NCBI GenBank assembly: GCA_007896885.1
Contig: VOIU01000001.1
Coordinates: forward strand, 124,001-188,000
Length of the DNA stretch: 64,000 bases
From: Bacteroidaceae bacterium HV4-6-C5C
GTDB lineage: Bacteria; Bacteroidota; Bacteroidia; Bacteroidales; Bacteroidaceae
Direction of reading: 5' to 3'
The notes under the pieces were generated by a model. That model had not been told where the DNA came from. It did no database searches and saw nothing but the letters and a program-made list of their open reading frames with translations. Positions 10,233 to 18,916 of the stretch are shown one piece after another; position 1 is the first letter of the stretch, and each line of letters opens with the position of its first letter. A program made the position numbers and the translations under genes.

Positions 10233-11657
10233 ATATCCACTGCGTATCCGCCATTCCTGAGGATAGAGGTTGTTGGCTCGGTTACCTATATTCTTCACAA
10301 ATCCTAAAGGAACAGAGTGATACATCAATAAGGTATAACCAAGAGGTATATCCGGAGACAATACTATGCTTTCCTTGCGCAAGTAAGCTATTGCCTGCTC
10401 GTATGAAATTTCAGCACGTGCAAATCTTTCCGGAGAAAGATCTACGTTCATGCTAAGTGCATGATGAGGAATAAGATCCTTACCTTTAAACTCTCCGATA
10501 GGAAGACCGGCATGAACCACCCGAAGAGCAGATTTCAATTCAGGCAAAGCTGTAGCAAAATACTGAGGGAATGCACTTAATTTATTCTCGGCTACATTCC
10601 ATTCGTATGCTCCGGAGTCAGTGACCCAGGAATATATCATATTCCATTGATCATAACTTATATTTAAAGGAGTATTCTTTGACTTCTCCGATTTCTTTCT
10701 GGTATCCCGTCTCATTTCTTTTTGGCTCACAAATAGTTGTGATGAAGTTTCTATTTCTTTCTTACGAATCACAGCCAGAAAAAAGCCTTCTCCATCAGTC
10801 CGATGAGGCAAGAAACGATAGACTGGAAAATCTGATCCCTGCAACAGGTTGCCGGTTATGTTCCAATCTTGAGGAACATCAACCTTAAGAACTTCCGCCC
10901 CCAACTCTTCGCATATCCATGCTACGTTTTCTTCATTCTCTTTAGTATTATAGGTGCACGTGCTATATATTAAAAGACCACCGGGCTTTAAACTACCCCA
11001 CATATCACTTATTATTCTTCGCTGCCGTTGCCAACAAAGATCAACGTTTTCTGCAGTCCATTCATCAATAGCCGTAGCGTCTTTTCTAAACATCCCTTCA
11101 CCCGAACATGGAACATCAGCCAGTACAACATCGAAGAAGTGAGGAAGTGCAGAAAAGTCAGACGGATCATTATTTGTCACAACAACGCCCGAATTCCCCC
11201 ATTTAATAAGATTTTCAGCCAATATTTGTGCACGATTGCGAATAACTTCATTGGTAACCAACAAGCTACCGGAAGGAAGAACGCTGCGCACATGAGTCGA
11301 TTTACCACCGGGAGCGGCACAAAGATCAAGCATTGTGACTGATTCTTCTTTATCCAAATACCGACTCAATACATAGCCTACAAACATTGAAGAAGCTTCC
11401 TGAACATAATAATACCCCGCATGAAAAAGAGGATCAAAAGTGAAAGTTAATCGACGATTAAGATAGAATGCATCTTCACACCAAGGTACTTGCTTATACA
11501 TGCTCCGGAGCTTACTGTATGCTTCATCATCACATTTAGCCCTGTTGAGCCTAATTGTAACAAGCGGTTCAGCTTGCAATGAAGTATATAATTTGTCGTA
11601 CTCCTCGTCGCCAATCAGCGAACGAGTATAATCAATAAAGGGTATAGGCAAGTCCAT
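10191..11657 (-). CDS. rsmF: RsmF/NOL1-NOP2-Sun family rRNA cytosine-C5 methyltransferase
   Basis: This is a 488-residue SAM-dependent m5C methylase. The SAM loop AAPGGKSTH is at about residue 115. The two hallmark cysteines are in DVPCSGEGMF and YSTCTYNTKENEENV; in this family the TCT cysteine attacks C6 of the target base. The C-terminal 150 residues match the RsmF-type accessory/PUA-like part (PLGFVKNIGNRANNLYPQEWRIRSG). ATG at 11657 is preferred over an upstream in-frame start at 11714, because a -7 element on the minus strand lies at 11681-11688, inside that extension. The exact rRNA position (C1407-type) is by analogy with E. coli RsmF. Confidence 0.88.
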   Translation of the reverse strand: MDLPIPFIDYTRSLIGDEEYDKLYTSLQAEPLVTIRLNRAKCDDEAYSKLRSMYKQVPWCEDAFYLNRRLTFTFDPLFHAGYYYVQEASSMFVGYVLSRYLDKEESVTMLDLCAAPGGKSTHVRSVLPSGSLLVTNEVIRNRAQILAENLIKWGNSGVVVTNNDPSDFSALPHFFDVVLADVPCSGEGMFRKDATAIDEWTAENVDLCWQRQRRIISDMWGSLKPGGLLIYSTCTYNTKENEENVAWICEELGAEVLKVDVPQDWNITGNLLQGSDFPVYRFLPHRTDGEGFFLAVIRKKEIETSSQLFVSQKEMRRDTRKKSEKSKNTPLNISYDQWNMIYSWVTDSGAYEWNVAENKLSAFPQYFATALPELKSALRVVHAGLPIGEFKGKDLIPHHALSMNVDLSPERFARAEISYEQAIAYLRKESIVLSPDIPLGYTLLMYHSVPLGFVKNIGNRANNLYPQEWRIRSGYLPERLEVLLYDIQ

Positions 11658-11680
11658 AATAATATATTCAATAACAAACG

Positions 11681-11688
11681 CAAAAATA
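11681..11688 (-). promoter_or_regulatory. -7 promoter element of the rRNA methylase gene
   Basis: Minus-strand TATTTTTG matches TAnnTTTG, 24 bp upstream of the ATG at 11657. Confidence 0.45.
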
Positions 11689-11896
11689 CTCAAAAAAGTC
11701 AGAGTAACCGTCAAAGCCTCTCTCTATTGAGGAGAGCAGAAAAAATTATAGGATTCGAAATAAGTATTTTCCAGCCTTTTTATCACAAAAAAACACTTAT
11801 TATCAAACAAGTATAAAAAAAATAATATCATCTTTGCAACTTTACGGATAAGACTTCACGTCTAACTATTGAACTGGAAACAAAAAAATAAAAGAT

Positions 11897-12637
11897 ATGC
11901 TTATGAAACGTATAATTTTAGCATTAATCGCTGCGTTGACCCTCTGTTCATTGGCAGGAGCAAAAAACAGATCAATAACCGAGACCGATAGCCTCGGCAA
12001 TAAAAAACGGGTTATTGAAATACGTGATACCGTTATCAACGGCAAAAGCGTTATTGACACACTAAGTGTGATGACCTATGAGAGCTCTGCGAGTAAAGAT
12101 GCAGAAGATGAAAAAGATTGGAAGCACTATAATAACGATTCCATGTTCGGCATAAACCTGGGTAACTCCCAAAGTGCCGAAACTGTTATCGCAATTATAG
12201 CCATCATCTTCGCTTTTGGCTTCCCTCTAATCATTGTCTTTACAGTCTTTTTCTTTAATTACAAAAACAGAAAAGCCAAGTATCGACTGGCAGAACAAGC
12301 ACTGAGCACTGGGCAACAATTACCGGAAGACTTCTTCAAAAAAGCTGAGCGGAGTGAAGATACTCGAAGCAAAGGCATTAAAAATATCTTCTTAGGCATA
12401 GGGTTGTTTATTTTCCTATGGGCCATGACCAACTTCAGCATAGGATGCATCGGCTTATTGATTATGTTTATGGGGTTCGGTCAAGTTGTAATCTATTATA
12501 CTCAGGAATCTAAAAGAGAACAGCCTTTTGACTCTACAAAGAATAATACCAAACGCCAAAATAATCAGATTCACAATAATAACATTGAAGCAAATAATCA
12601 GGAACGTACCGAAAAAGAGGGCGATACGGAACAATGA
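11897..12637 (+). CDS. DUF6249-type membrane protein, first gene of the ECF sigma operon
   Basis: A signal-peptide-like start (to about residue 23, LAGAKN) is followed by about 70 polar residues, a strong membrane segment (about 92-118, ETVIAIIAIIFAFGFPLIIVF), a basic charged stretch, a second hydrophobic block (about 162-202) and a highly polar Asn-rich tail. The layout matches the Bacteroidales DUF6249 family, whose function is unknown. Its stop codon overlaps the ATG of the sigma-factor gene (ATGA at 12634-12637), so the two are translationally coupled. This suggests, but does not prove, a role in sensing or restraining that sigma factor. A near-match -7 element CATCTTTG lies at 11829-11836. 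ATG at 11903 is an alternative start. Confidence 0.75.
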   Translation: MLMKRIILALIAALTLCSLAGAKNRSITETDSLGNKKRVIEIRDTVINGKSVIDTLSVMTYESSASKDAEDEKDWKHYNNDSMFGINLGNSQSAETVIAIIAIIFAFGFPLIIVFTVFFFNYKNRKAKYRLAEQALSTGQQLPEDFFKKAERSEDTRSKGIKNIFLGIGLFIFLWAMTNFSIGCIGLLIMFMGFGQVVIYYTQESKREQPFDSTKNNTKRQNNQIHNNNIEANNQERTEKEGDTEQ

Positions 12638-13182
12638 AGCAACTCAATGATTTAACTTTAATCGCACAGGTCGTGGTGTTTCACAACACCAGGGCCTTTG
12701 ATCAGTTGGTGAAAAAATATCAGTCGCCTATGCGTCGTTTTTTTCTCCACCTGACTTGCGGTGACAGTGAATTGAGTGATGATCTTGCACAAGAAACTTT
12801 CATTAAGGCTTATACTAATTTGGCCGCTTTTAAGAATTTATCAAGCTTCTCGACTTGGCTTTATCGTATTGCTTATAATGAATTTTATGATTATCTTCGC
12901 AGCCATAAAGAGACGAGTGGTATTGAAGAGAAGGAAGTTGATAATCAATGGAGTATAACCCAGAAGAACATCGGTGAGCAAATGGATATTTACAATGCAT
13001 TGGCTGTTCTAAAGGAAATGGAACGCACTTGCATTACTCTTTTTTATATGGAAGATCAAAGTATAGAGAAAATAGCCGGAATTACAGGTTGCCCTGCAGG
13101 AACAGTGAAAAGTCACCTTTCGAGGGCAAAAGAAAAAATGGCCACATACTTAAAACAGAATGGATATGACGGATATAAATGA
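12634..13182 (+). CDS. ECF-type RNA polymerase sigma factor
   Basis: The 182-residue protein has both ECF regions. Sigma-2 (about 20-90) has DDLAQETFIKAYTNLAAFKNLSSFSTWLYRIAYNEFYDYLR. Sigma-4 (about 120-175) has the helix-turn-helix MEDQSIEKIAGITGCPAGTVKSHLSRAKEKM. It should redirect RNA polymerase to a small stress or envelope regulon. It is co-translated with the upstream DUF6249 gene (4-bp overlap) and overlaps the downstream small membrane gene by 23 bp. There is no FecR-type anti-sigma gene and no SusC with a signalling domain alongside, so it is not a glycan-uptake sigma of the usual Bacteroides type. Confidence 0.92.
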   Translation: MKQLNDLTLIAQVVVFHNTRAFDQLVKKYQSPMRRFFLHLTCGDSELSDDLAQETFIKAYTNLAAFKNLSSFSTWLYRIAYNEFYDYLRSHKETSGIEEKEVDNQWSITQKNIGEQMDIYNALAVLKEMERTCITLFYMEDQSIEKIAGITGCPAGTVKSHLSRAKEKMATYLKQNGYDGYK

Positions 13183-13495
13183 TGATTTCTTAGTTCAACG
13201 TTTTTTTACTGAGAACCGGAGAGAAATAGCAGATAATGGTTTCAGCAAAAAAGTAATGCGGCACATACCCAATCATTATCGTCGCATATCAACACTTTGG
13301 AGCATAGGTTGCCTTGTATTGGCTGCAATTTTGTTCTATATGCTGGGGGGTGCGCATTTAATGCTGGAAAGTTTCCGTGAAAGCTTCAATAGTGCAATTC
13401 ACAACGAAGTGACAGGTCTTGACCCTAAATCATTGATTATGGTAGTTATTGTCCTACTTTATTTAGGGTACCGAAAGCTGTGCACATTAGCCTAA
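13160..13495 (+). CDS. DUF5056-type small membrane protein, possible anti-sigma factor
   Basis: The 111-residue protein has a soluble N-terminus of about 45 residues (DDFLVQRFFTENRREIADNGFSKKVMRHI), a membrane segment at about 46-68 and a second at about 93-107. It overlaps the sigma gene by 23 bp and is the last gene before a terminator, the usual place of a membrane anti-sigma factor. The short cytoplasmic N-terminus with one or two membrane passes fits that idea, but it lacks the zinc-binding HxxxCxxC motif of classical anti-sigma factors. The function is therefore inference. ATG at 13166 is an alternative start. Confidence 0.7.
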   Translation: MDMTDINDDFLVQRFFTENRREIADNGFSKKVMRHIPNHYRRISTLWSIGCLVLAAILFYMLGGAHLMLESFRESFNSAIHNEVTGLDPKSLIMVVIVLLYLGYRKLCTLA

Positions 13496-13524
13496 TAGAC
13501 TTTTGACATTCAAGTTCTAGAAAT

Positions 13525-13564
13525 AAAAATAAGCCTTTGTATAAACATGCAAAGGCTTATTTTT
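13525..13564 (+). terminator. Intrinsic terminator of the sigma operon
   Basis: Perfect 15-bp arms at 13525-13539 and 13550-13564 with a 10-nt loop: a core AAGCCTTTG/CAAAGGCTT flanked by A-tract and T-tract. The symmetry allows function in both directions. Confidence 0.85.
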
Positions 13565-13598
13565 AAACATCAAGCCCGTATTATATTTAATAAACATT

Positions 13599-13606
13599 TA
13601 TCTTTG
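13599..13606 (+). promoter_or_regulatory. -7 promoter element of the phospholipase D-like gene
   Basis: TATCTTTG is a perfect TAnnTTTG match, 33 bp before the TTG start at 13639. The -33 region is weak. Confidence 0.6.
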
Positions 13607-13638
13607 CAACTTTAAAATCAAACTAAACGAAGTACACG

Positions 13639-14874
13639 TTGAGCAAGACCACAATCTCCATATTGCTATTCCTACTACTTTTTGTTTGCAACAGTCACGC
13701 TCAGACTGTAAGCGATTCGATTGTCATGCATCGCCTGCAACAACAAGGAGTTCCCATAACATATAATAATAAAGTAAAGCTTCTCATGAGTGGTCGTGAA
13801 AAATTCAACGACCTCTTCGACGCAATACGTCATGCGCGTCATCACATTCATCTGGAATATTTCAATTTCCGCAATGATTCCATAGCAAATGCTTTATTTA
13901 GTCTTTTAAAAGAAAAAGCAAAAGAGGGTGTCAAGATTCGCGCCATGTTTGATGCTTTTGGTAATTGGTCGAATAACCGCCCTCTCAAGAAAAGCCACCT
14001 AAAAGAACTAAGTTTAGCAGGGATAGAAATTGTTAAATTCGATCCGATCAACTTCCCGTACATCAATCATGCGGCTCATCGCGATCATCGCAAAATAGCA
14101 GTGATAGATGGAGTAATTGGCTATACCGGAGGTATGAATATTGCGGATTATTATATTAATGGTCTACCCAAAATAGGAAAATGGCACGACATACATGTAC
14201 GCATTGAAGGAGACGCAGTGCGTTACCTGCAAGGCATTTTTTTAAATATGTGGAACAACGAAACGGGACAACACATCGGTGGCCCGGAATTCTTTCCCGA
14301 GCCTACACAATTTCCCGATTCAATAGCTGAAGAAATTGCCATTGTAGATCGGACTCCTTTAGAAACGCCCAGATCCATTAGTCGCGCTTATGCTACTTCT
14401 ATTGAGGCGGCGCAAGAAAGTATACAAATAGTAAATCCTTATTTTGTACCGACAAAATCAATACGCGCTGCTATAAAGTCTGCATTGAAAAAAGGAACTA
14501 AGGTTGAGATTATGATCCCCGCCGTATCCGATATTCCTTTCACTCCGGAAGCTTCTTTTTACATTGCACATAAGCTTATGAAAGATGGAGCTAAAGTCTA
14601 TCTTTTTAATGATGGCTTCCACCATTCGAAAGTCATGATGGTTGATAACTCTTTCTGCACGGTCGGCACAGCTAATCTTAACAGTCGGAGTTTGCGATAT
14701 GATTATGAGACAAATGCCTTTATTTTCGATCCGGAGACAACACATAAACTCAACAAAATGTTTGAGCACGACAAGAAAAACAGTACCCTCATGACTCCTG
14801 AGGTTTGGAAGCAACGTTCCACCTGGAAGAAGTTTGTCGGATGGGTAGCCAACCTTTTCACTCCATTTTTATAA
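13639..14874 (+). CDS. Secreted phospholipase D / cardiolipin synthase-like protein
   Basis: The 411-residue protein carries two HKD phosphodiesterase motifs: HRKIAVID near residue 152 with GGMN following, and HSKVMMVD near residue 333 with GTANLNSRS following. This is the cardiolipin synthase arrangement. Instead of the usual two N-terminal membrane helices it begins with one cleavable-looking signal (MSKTTISILLFLLLFVCNSHAQ), which would place it outside the inner membrane. It may make cardiolipin from phosphatidylglycerol, or act as a phospholipase D on envelope lipids. Translation must start at a TTG (13639), because the next ATG (13726) would remove the signal. Confidence 0.85.
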   Translation: MSKTTISILLFLLLFVCNSHAQTVSDSIVMHRLQQQGVPITYNNKVKLLMSGREKFNDLFDAIRHARHHIHLEYFNFRNDSIANALFSLLKEKAKEGVKIRAMFDAFGNWSNNRPLKKSHLKELSLAGIEIVKFDPINFPYINHAAHRDHRKIAVIDGVIGYTGGMNIADYYINGLPKIGKWHDIHVRIEGDAVRYLQGIFLNMWNNETGQHIGGPEFFPEPTQFPDSIAEEIAIVDRTPLETPRSISRAYATSIEAAQESIQIVNPYFVPTKSIRAAIKSALKKGTKVEIMIPAVSDIPFTPEASFYIAHKLMKDGAKVYLFNDGFHHSKVMMVDNSFCTVGTANLNSRSLRYDYETNAFIFDPETTHKLNKMFEHDKKNSTLMTPEVWKQRSTWKKFVGWVANLFTPFL

Positions 14875-14919
14875 TAGGATATTTTGGCTCGAAGGCACTT
14901 AGTTTACAACGAAGTTTGC

Positions 14920-14927
14920 TAACTTTG
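14920..14927 (+). promoter_or_regulatory. -7 promoter element of thyA
   Basis: TAACTTTG matches TAnnTTTG, 26 bp before the thyA ATG. Confidence 0.55.
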
Positions 14928-14953
14928 ACGAAATATTATTTTTTTCAAGACCC

Positions 14954-15748
14954 ATGAAGCAATATTTGGATTTACTCAATAGAGTGCTGGCTGAAGGCAC
15001 AAGAAAGGATGATCGCACAGGGACAGGAACGATCAGCGTATTCGGGCATCAGATGCGTTTTAACATGGATGACGGATTCCCCTGCTTAACAACAAAAAAG
15101 GTGCATTTAAAATCTATCATCTATGAATTGCTATGGTTCTTGAAAGGAGATACAAACGTAAACTATCTGCAAGATCATAATGTCCGTATATGGAATGAAT
15201 GGGCAAAAGAAGACGGTGATTTGGGCCATATTTATGGATACCAATGGCGTTCATGGCCCGACTATCAGGGAGGATTTATCGATCAAATCAGCGAAGCCGT
15301 GGAAACGATAAAGAATAACCCCGACTCACGCCGTATAATAGTCAGTGCATGGAATGTAGGGGATCTAAAAAATATGCAACTTCCACCTTGCCATGCTTTC
15401 TTCCAATTTTATGTTGCAAACGGCAGACTCAGTCTTCAACTTTATCAGCGTAGCGCCGACATCTTTTTAGGTGTGCCTTTCAACATTGCTTCATATGCTT
15501 TATTGTTGCAGATGATGGCACAAGTCACCGGACTTAAAGCAGGAGATTTTGTACATACTCTGGGAGATGCTCATATCTATCTTAACCACTTGGAGCAAGT
15601 CAAATTACAGCTGTCCCGTAAGCCTCGCCCGTTGCCGCAAATGAATATAAATCCTGAGATAAAAAATATCTTCGATTTCCATTATGAAGATTTTGAGTTG
15701 GTAAATTACGACCCGCATCCTCATATTGCAGGTAAAGTAGCAGTATAA
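14954..15748 (+). CDS. thyA: Thymidylate synthase
   Basis: The 264 residues equal the length of E. coli ThyA. The catalytic cysteine is Cys146 in [10 protein letters not shown], and other signatures are [16 protein letters not shown], the dUMP-binding [27 protein letters not shown] and HIYLNHLEQ. It methylates dUMP to dTMP with methylene-tetrahydrofolate and yields dihydrofolate. The next gene, 22 bp downstream, encodes dihydrofolate reductase, which regenerates the cofactor; the pair is a classic two-gene operon. Confidence 0.98.
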   Translation: MKQYLDLLNRVLAEGTRKDDRTGTGTISVFGHQMRFNMDDGFPCLTTKKVHLKSIIYELLWFLKGDTNVNYLQDHNVRIWNEWAKEDGDLGHIYGYQWRSWPDYQGGFIDQISEAVETIKNNPDSRRIIVSAWNVGDLKNMQLPPCHAFFQFYVANGRLSLQLYQRSADIFLGVPFNIASYALLLQMMAQVTGLKAGDFVHTLGDAHIYLNHLEQVKLQLSRKPRPLPQMNINPEIKNIFDFHYEDFELVNYDPHPHIAGKVAV

Positions 15749-15770
15749 ACCCGTCAAATAAATATAACGA

Positions 15771-16259
15771 ATGATAAGCATTATTGCCGCAGTAGATCAA
15801 AATATGGGTATTGGTTTTCAAAACCAGTTGCTCTATTGGCTACCCAATGACTTAAAACATTTCAAAAGTCTGACCACAGGGCATACTATTGTCATGGGAC
15901 GAAAAACATTCGAGTCTTTACCTAAAGGAGCTTTGCCTAATCGCCGAAATATAGTACTTACCTCCGATAAAACAGCTCAATATCCCGGAGCGGATACCTT
16001 TTCTTCTCTGGAAGAGGTAATAGACAATTGCCAGAAAGACGAACATTTATTTATAATAGGAGGTGAAAGTGTATATAGGCAAGCTATAAATCTGGCGAAT
16101 ACACTTTACTTGACAGAGATTGATGGCAAGGCGGGAGATGTAGATGCTTATTTTCCATCGATTGACAAGAAAATGTGGAAAGAAAAAAGCAGGGAAATTC
16201 ATCCTATCGATGAAAAACATCCCTGCTCCTATGCTTTTGTTGAGTATGTTCGTAAATGA
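15771..16259 (+). CDS. folA: Dihydrofolate reductase
   Basis: The 162-residue protein has the DHFR landmarks: N-terminal ISIIAAVDQNMGIG, the substrate acid in WLPNDLKHF, the NADPH-binding VMGRKTFESLP and the IIGGESVYRQA motif. It reduces the dihydrofolate made by ThyA. Its stop lies two bases from the stop of the convergent Lrp gene, and no terminator is visible between them. Confidence 0.97.
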   Translation: MISIIAAVDQNMGIGFQNQLLYWLPNDLKHFKSLTTGHTIVMGRKTFESLPKGALPNRRNIVLTSDKTAQYPGADTFSSLEEVIDNCQKDEHLFIIGGESVYRQAINLANTLYLTEIDGKAGDVDAYFPSIDKKMWKEKSREIHPIDEKHPCSYAFVEYVRK

Positions 16260-16261
16260 CG

Positions 16262-16756
16262 TTATTCTTCTACAGTTTCATCATCTTCCGGCACTTCGAC
16301 AGATATAGGCATTTGCCGTTTTATTGCCTCATGAAAAGAGATCAACGTTTCAGTACGCGATAAACCTAATGGCTGCAACTTATCGTGAATTACACTTAGC
16401 AGGTGGTGATTATTTCGCGCATACAACTTAACAAACATATCATATTTGCCTGTAGTAAAGTGACATTCCACTATTTCTGGAATAGCCTCAAGTGCTTTTG
16501 TTACAGCATCAAATGTGGAAGGATCTTTTAAATAGATGCCAATATAAGCACAAGTTTCATACCCAATTTTCTCTGGGTCAATGACATACTCAGAGCCTTT
16601 CAAAATACCGAAATTAGTTAACTTCTGTATACGCTGGTGAATAGCTGCGCCAGACACGTTACATGCTCTTGCCACTTCCAAAAAAGGAATGCGGGCATTA
16701 TCTGCTATAAGTTTCAATATTTGCTCATCCAAAGCATCCAATTGATGGTGTGCCAT
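16262..16756 (-). CDS. Lrp/AsnC family transcriptional regulator
   Basis: Residues about 5-60 are an AsnC-type helix-turn-helix (LDALDEQILKLIADNARIPFLEVARACNVS), and about 65-145 form the RAM effector-binding domain (AYIGIYLKDPSTFDAVTKALEAI, HFTTGKYDMFVKLYARN). The tail is acidic. Family members sense amino acids and control amino-acid metabolism genes. ATG at 16756 is preferred over 16816, because a -7 element on the minus strand lies at 16793-16800, inside the longer version. Target genes cannot be told from here. Confidence 0.92.
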   Translation of the reverse strand: MAHHQLDALDEQILKLIADNARIPFLEVARACNVSGAAIHQRIQKLTNFGILKGSEYVIDPEKIGYETCAYIGIYLKDPSTFDAVTKALEAIPEIVECHFTTGKYDMFVKLYARNNHHLLSVIHDKLQPLGLSRTETLISFHEAIKRQMPISVEVPEDDETVEE

Positions 16757-16792
16757 TTCTTTATTTTTGAAGATTAATAATACAATAACATG

Positions 16793-16800
16793 CAAAGTTA
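16793..16800 (-). promoter_or_regulatory. -7 promoter element of the Lrp-family gene
   Basis: Minus-strand TAACTTTG is a perfect TAnnTTTG match, 37 bp upstream of the ATG at 16756. Confidence 0.55.
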
Positions 16801-16928
16801 ACGAATTATTTCTCAATAAAAATACAAATTATAACTTTTATTGCATCAAGGGGAATAAACCAATATTTATTAAAAGCAATCCAGTAAAAATTAACACCTT
16901 GATTACCATGCTAAAAAAGGCAAAGAAA

Positions 16929-16958
16929 TTGCGAGTGAACGGGAAAGTAGTATCTTTG
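16929..16958 (+). promoter_or_regulatory. Complete Bacteroides-type promoter of the M64 peptidase gene
   Basis: TTG at 16929-16931 and TATCTTTG at 16951-16958 are separated by 19 bp, the textbook Bacteroides -33/-7 spacing, and lie 30 bp upstream of the ATG. Confidence 0.75.
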
Positions 16959-16987
16959 CTTCTGATTTAACATAAAGCACAACAATA

Positions 16988-18265
16988 ATGAAAAAGCATA
17001 TCTTATTCACTCTCTTTCTATTTGCTACAATCAGCCTTTGGGCACAAGAATTTAATGATTATTTCATCAACAAAACTTTACGCATAGATTATATATTCAC
17101 AGGCAATAGCATTCATCAGGATATATGCCTTGATGAACTGTCTGCATTGCCCACATGGGCGGGCAGAAAACATCACTTGGGAGAACTTCCTTTGGAAGGT
17201 AACGGACAGATCATTGTGCGTGATCGTTACAGCAAGAAAGTCATATATGCCACCTCATTTTCTTCTTTGTTTCAGGAATGGCTTGAAACCGATGAGGCAA
17301 AAACCACAAATAGAGGATTTGAAAATAGCTTCTTAGTTCCTTACCCAATACACCCCATAGAAGTAGAGGTCACACTATTTAGTTCGAAGAGGGAAAAGCG
17401 TGCCACACTTACGCATGTAATTGACCCAAGTGACATTTTGATCCACCAAAAAGGAATTACTCATGTTACTCCATATAAATACTTATTACAAAGTGGTTCG
17501 AGTGAGCAGTGCATTGACGTAGCTATTCTAGCTGAAGGATATACCAAAGAAGAAATGTCGACATTCTATGAGGATGCAAAGATTGCATGCGAAAGTTTGT
17601 TCTCGCATGAGCCTTTCAAGTCAACAAAAGATCGCTTCAATATTGTAGCGGTAGCTTCTCCCTCCGAAGATAGTGGTGTTAGCATACCAAGATTGAAAGA
17701 ATGGAAACACACTGCTTTCAGTTCACATTTCAGTACATTTTATTCCGACCGTTATCTTACTACTCAACGGGTAAAAGATATACATGATGCACTTGCAGGC
17801 ATACCTTACGAACACATTATTATTCTGGCAAACACGGCTGAATATGGTGGTGGTGGAATCTATAACTCATATACATTAACCACTGCCCATCATCCTCTAT
17901 TCCGTCCTGTTGTTGTACATGAATTTGGGCATAGTTTCGGAGGATTGGCTGACGAATATTATTATGATAATGACGTGATGACTGATACATATCCGCTGAA
18001 TATTGAGCCTTGGGAGCCTAACATCACCACTCGGATTAACTTCGGTCAGAAATGGGAAGACATGATGAAAAAAAACACTCCAATACCAACCCCTCCGGCC
18101 AAAAAAGCTGTTTATCCGGTTGGCTTATATGAAGGAGGCGGATATTCGGCAAAAGGCATCTATCGCCCATCTGAAGATTGCAGAATGCGTACCAATAGCT
18201 GCCCGTCATTCTGCCCTGTATGTGAACGGGCTATACGTAAAATGATTAATTTTTATACCGAATAA
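16988..18265 (+). CDS. Secreted M64 (IgA-type) metallopeptidase
   Basis: A signal peptide of about 20 residues (ending SLWAQ) precedes an N-terminal M64 domain (about 25-150) and a catalytic domain (about 165-425). The zinc motif is VVHEFGHSFGGLADE with His311, Glu312 and His315. CIDVAILAEGYT and the Cys-rich tail CRMRTNSCPSFCPVCERAI are typical of the family. Family knowledge: M64 members from gut bacteria include IgA-cleaving and mucin-degrading enzymes; whether this one cleaves IgA is unknown. A strong promoter precedes it, and a GNAT gene follows after 15 bp. Confidence 0.88.
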   Translation: MKKHILFTLFLFATISLWAQEFNDYFINKTLRIDYIFTGNSIHQDICLDELSALPTWAGRKHHLGELPLEGNGQIIVRDRYSKKVIYATSFSSLFQEWLETDEAKTTNRGFENSFLVPYPIHPIEVEVTLFSSKREKRATLTHVIDPSDILIHQKGITHVTPYKYLLQSGSSEQCIDVAILAEGYTKEEMSTFYEDAKIACESLFSHEPFKSTKDRFNIVAVASPSEDSGVSIPRLKEWKHTAFSSHFSTFYSDRYLTTQRVKDIHDALAGIPYEHIIILANTAEYGGGGIYNSYTLTTAHHPLFRPVVVHEFGHSFGGLADEYYYDNDVMTDTYPLNIEPWEPNITTRINFGQKWEDMMKKNTPIPTPPAKKAVYPVGLYEGGGYSAKGIYRPSEDCRMRTNSCPSFCPVCERAIRKMINFYTE

Positions 18266-18280
18266 TACAACTTGGGAAAT

Positions 18281-18811
18281 ATGATCCAACTGCAACGAAT
18301 AACACAAACTCAAGGGAGCTCTTACGAATATATCGAGAGGTTGATTATTGAATCATTTCCCGCGGAAGAATATCGGGAGTTGGATGAACTAAGAGATTAT
18401 ACCCGAACAAAAAGTATATTTTACAATAATCTTATAATCGACAGACAAAACCCCGTAGGCATGGTAAGCTACTGGACTTTTGACCGGTTTTATTATATAG
18501 AGCATTTTGCCATCGACCCCAAGCAACGCAACGAAGGCTATGGTAAACAAGCTATCTCGCACTTAAAAGATATATTCGATCGGCCCATAGTATTGGAAGT
18601 AGAACCTCCCACTCTTGAAATTTCCAAACGACGGATTGGCTTTTATAAACGTCAAGGCTTTACTTTGTGGGATACTCCATACCAACAACCACCATACAGA
18701 CTCGATGGAGATTTTTTGCCCATGCAGCTTATGGTATCCGGAATGTTGAGTTGTGAAAAAGACTATCCTGGAGTAAAAACATGCCTATATAATAATGTAT
18801 ATGGAATTTAA
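18281..18811 (+). CDS. GNAT-family acetyltransferase
   Basis: About 176 residues with a GNAT acetyl-CoA region: YYIEHFAIDPKQRNEGYGKQAISHLK (about 68-93) includes the R/Q-x-x-G-x-G/A-like loop QRNEGYG, followed by LEVEPP and GFYKRQGF. The substrate cannot be predicted. ATG at 18281 is chosen over a TTG nine bases upstream. The gene probably shares the M64 peptidase transcript. Confidence 0.85.
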   Translation: MIQLQRITQTQGSSYEYIERLIIESFPAEEYRELDELRDYTRTKSIFYNNLIIDRQNPVGMVSYWTFDRFYYIEHFAIDPKQRNEGYGKQAISHLKDIFDRPIVLEVEPPTLEISKRRIGFYKRQGFTLWDTPYQQPPYRLDGDFLPMQLMVSGMLSCEKDYPGVKTCLYNNVYGI

Positions 18812-18876
18812 ACATTGATTTAGTAAAATTAAAACAAAATACTACACCTTTCCTTATGATTTATAACTATTATTCC

Positions 18877-18884
18877 TACATTTG
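18877..18884 (+). promoter_or_regulatory. -7 promoter element of maeB
   Basis: TACATTTG matches TAnnTTTG, 32 bp before the ATG at 18917. Confidence 0.55.
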
Positions 18885-18916
18885 CCTATAAATGGAATTT
18901 ATTAATATTTATTACT

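Noticed and set aside
11658-11714. Hydrophobic N-terminal extension of the rRNA methylase (possible membrane anchor)
   Set aside because: The -7 element at 11681-11688 lies within it, and related cytosolic methylases begin at the later Met.
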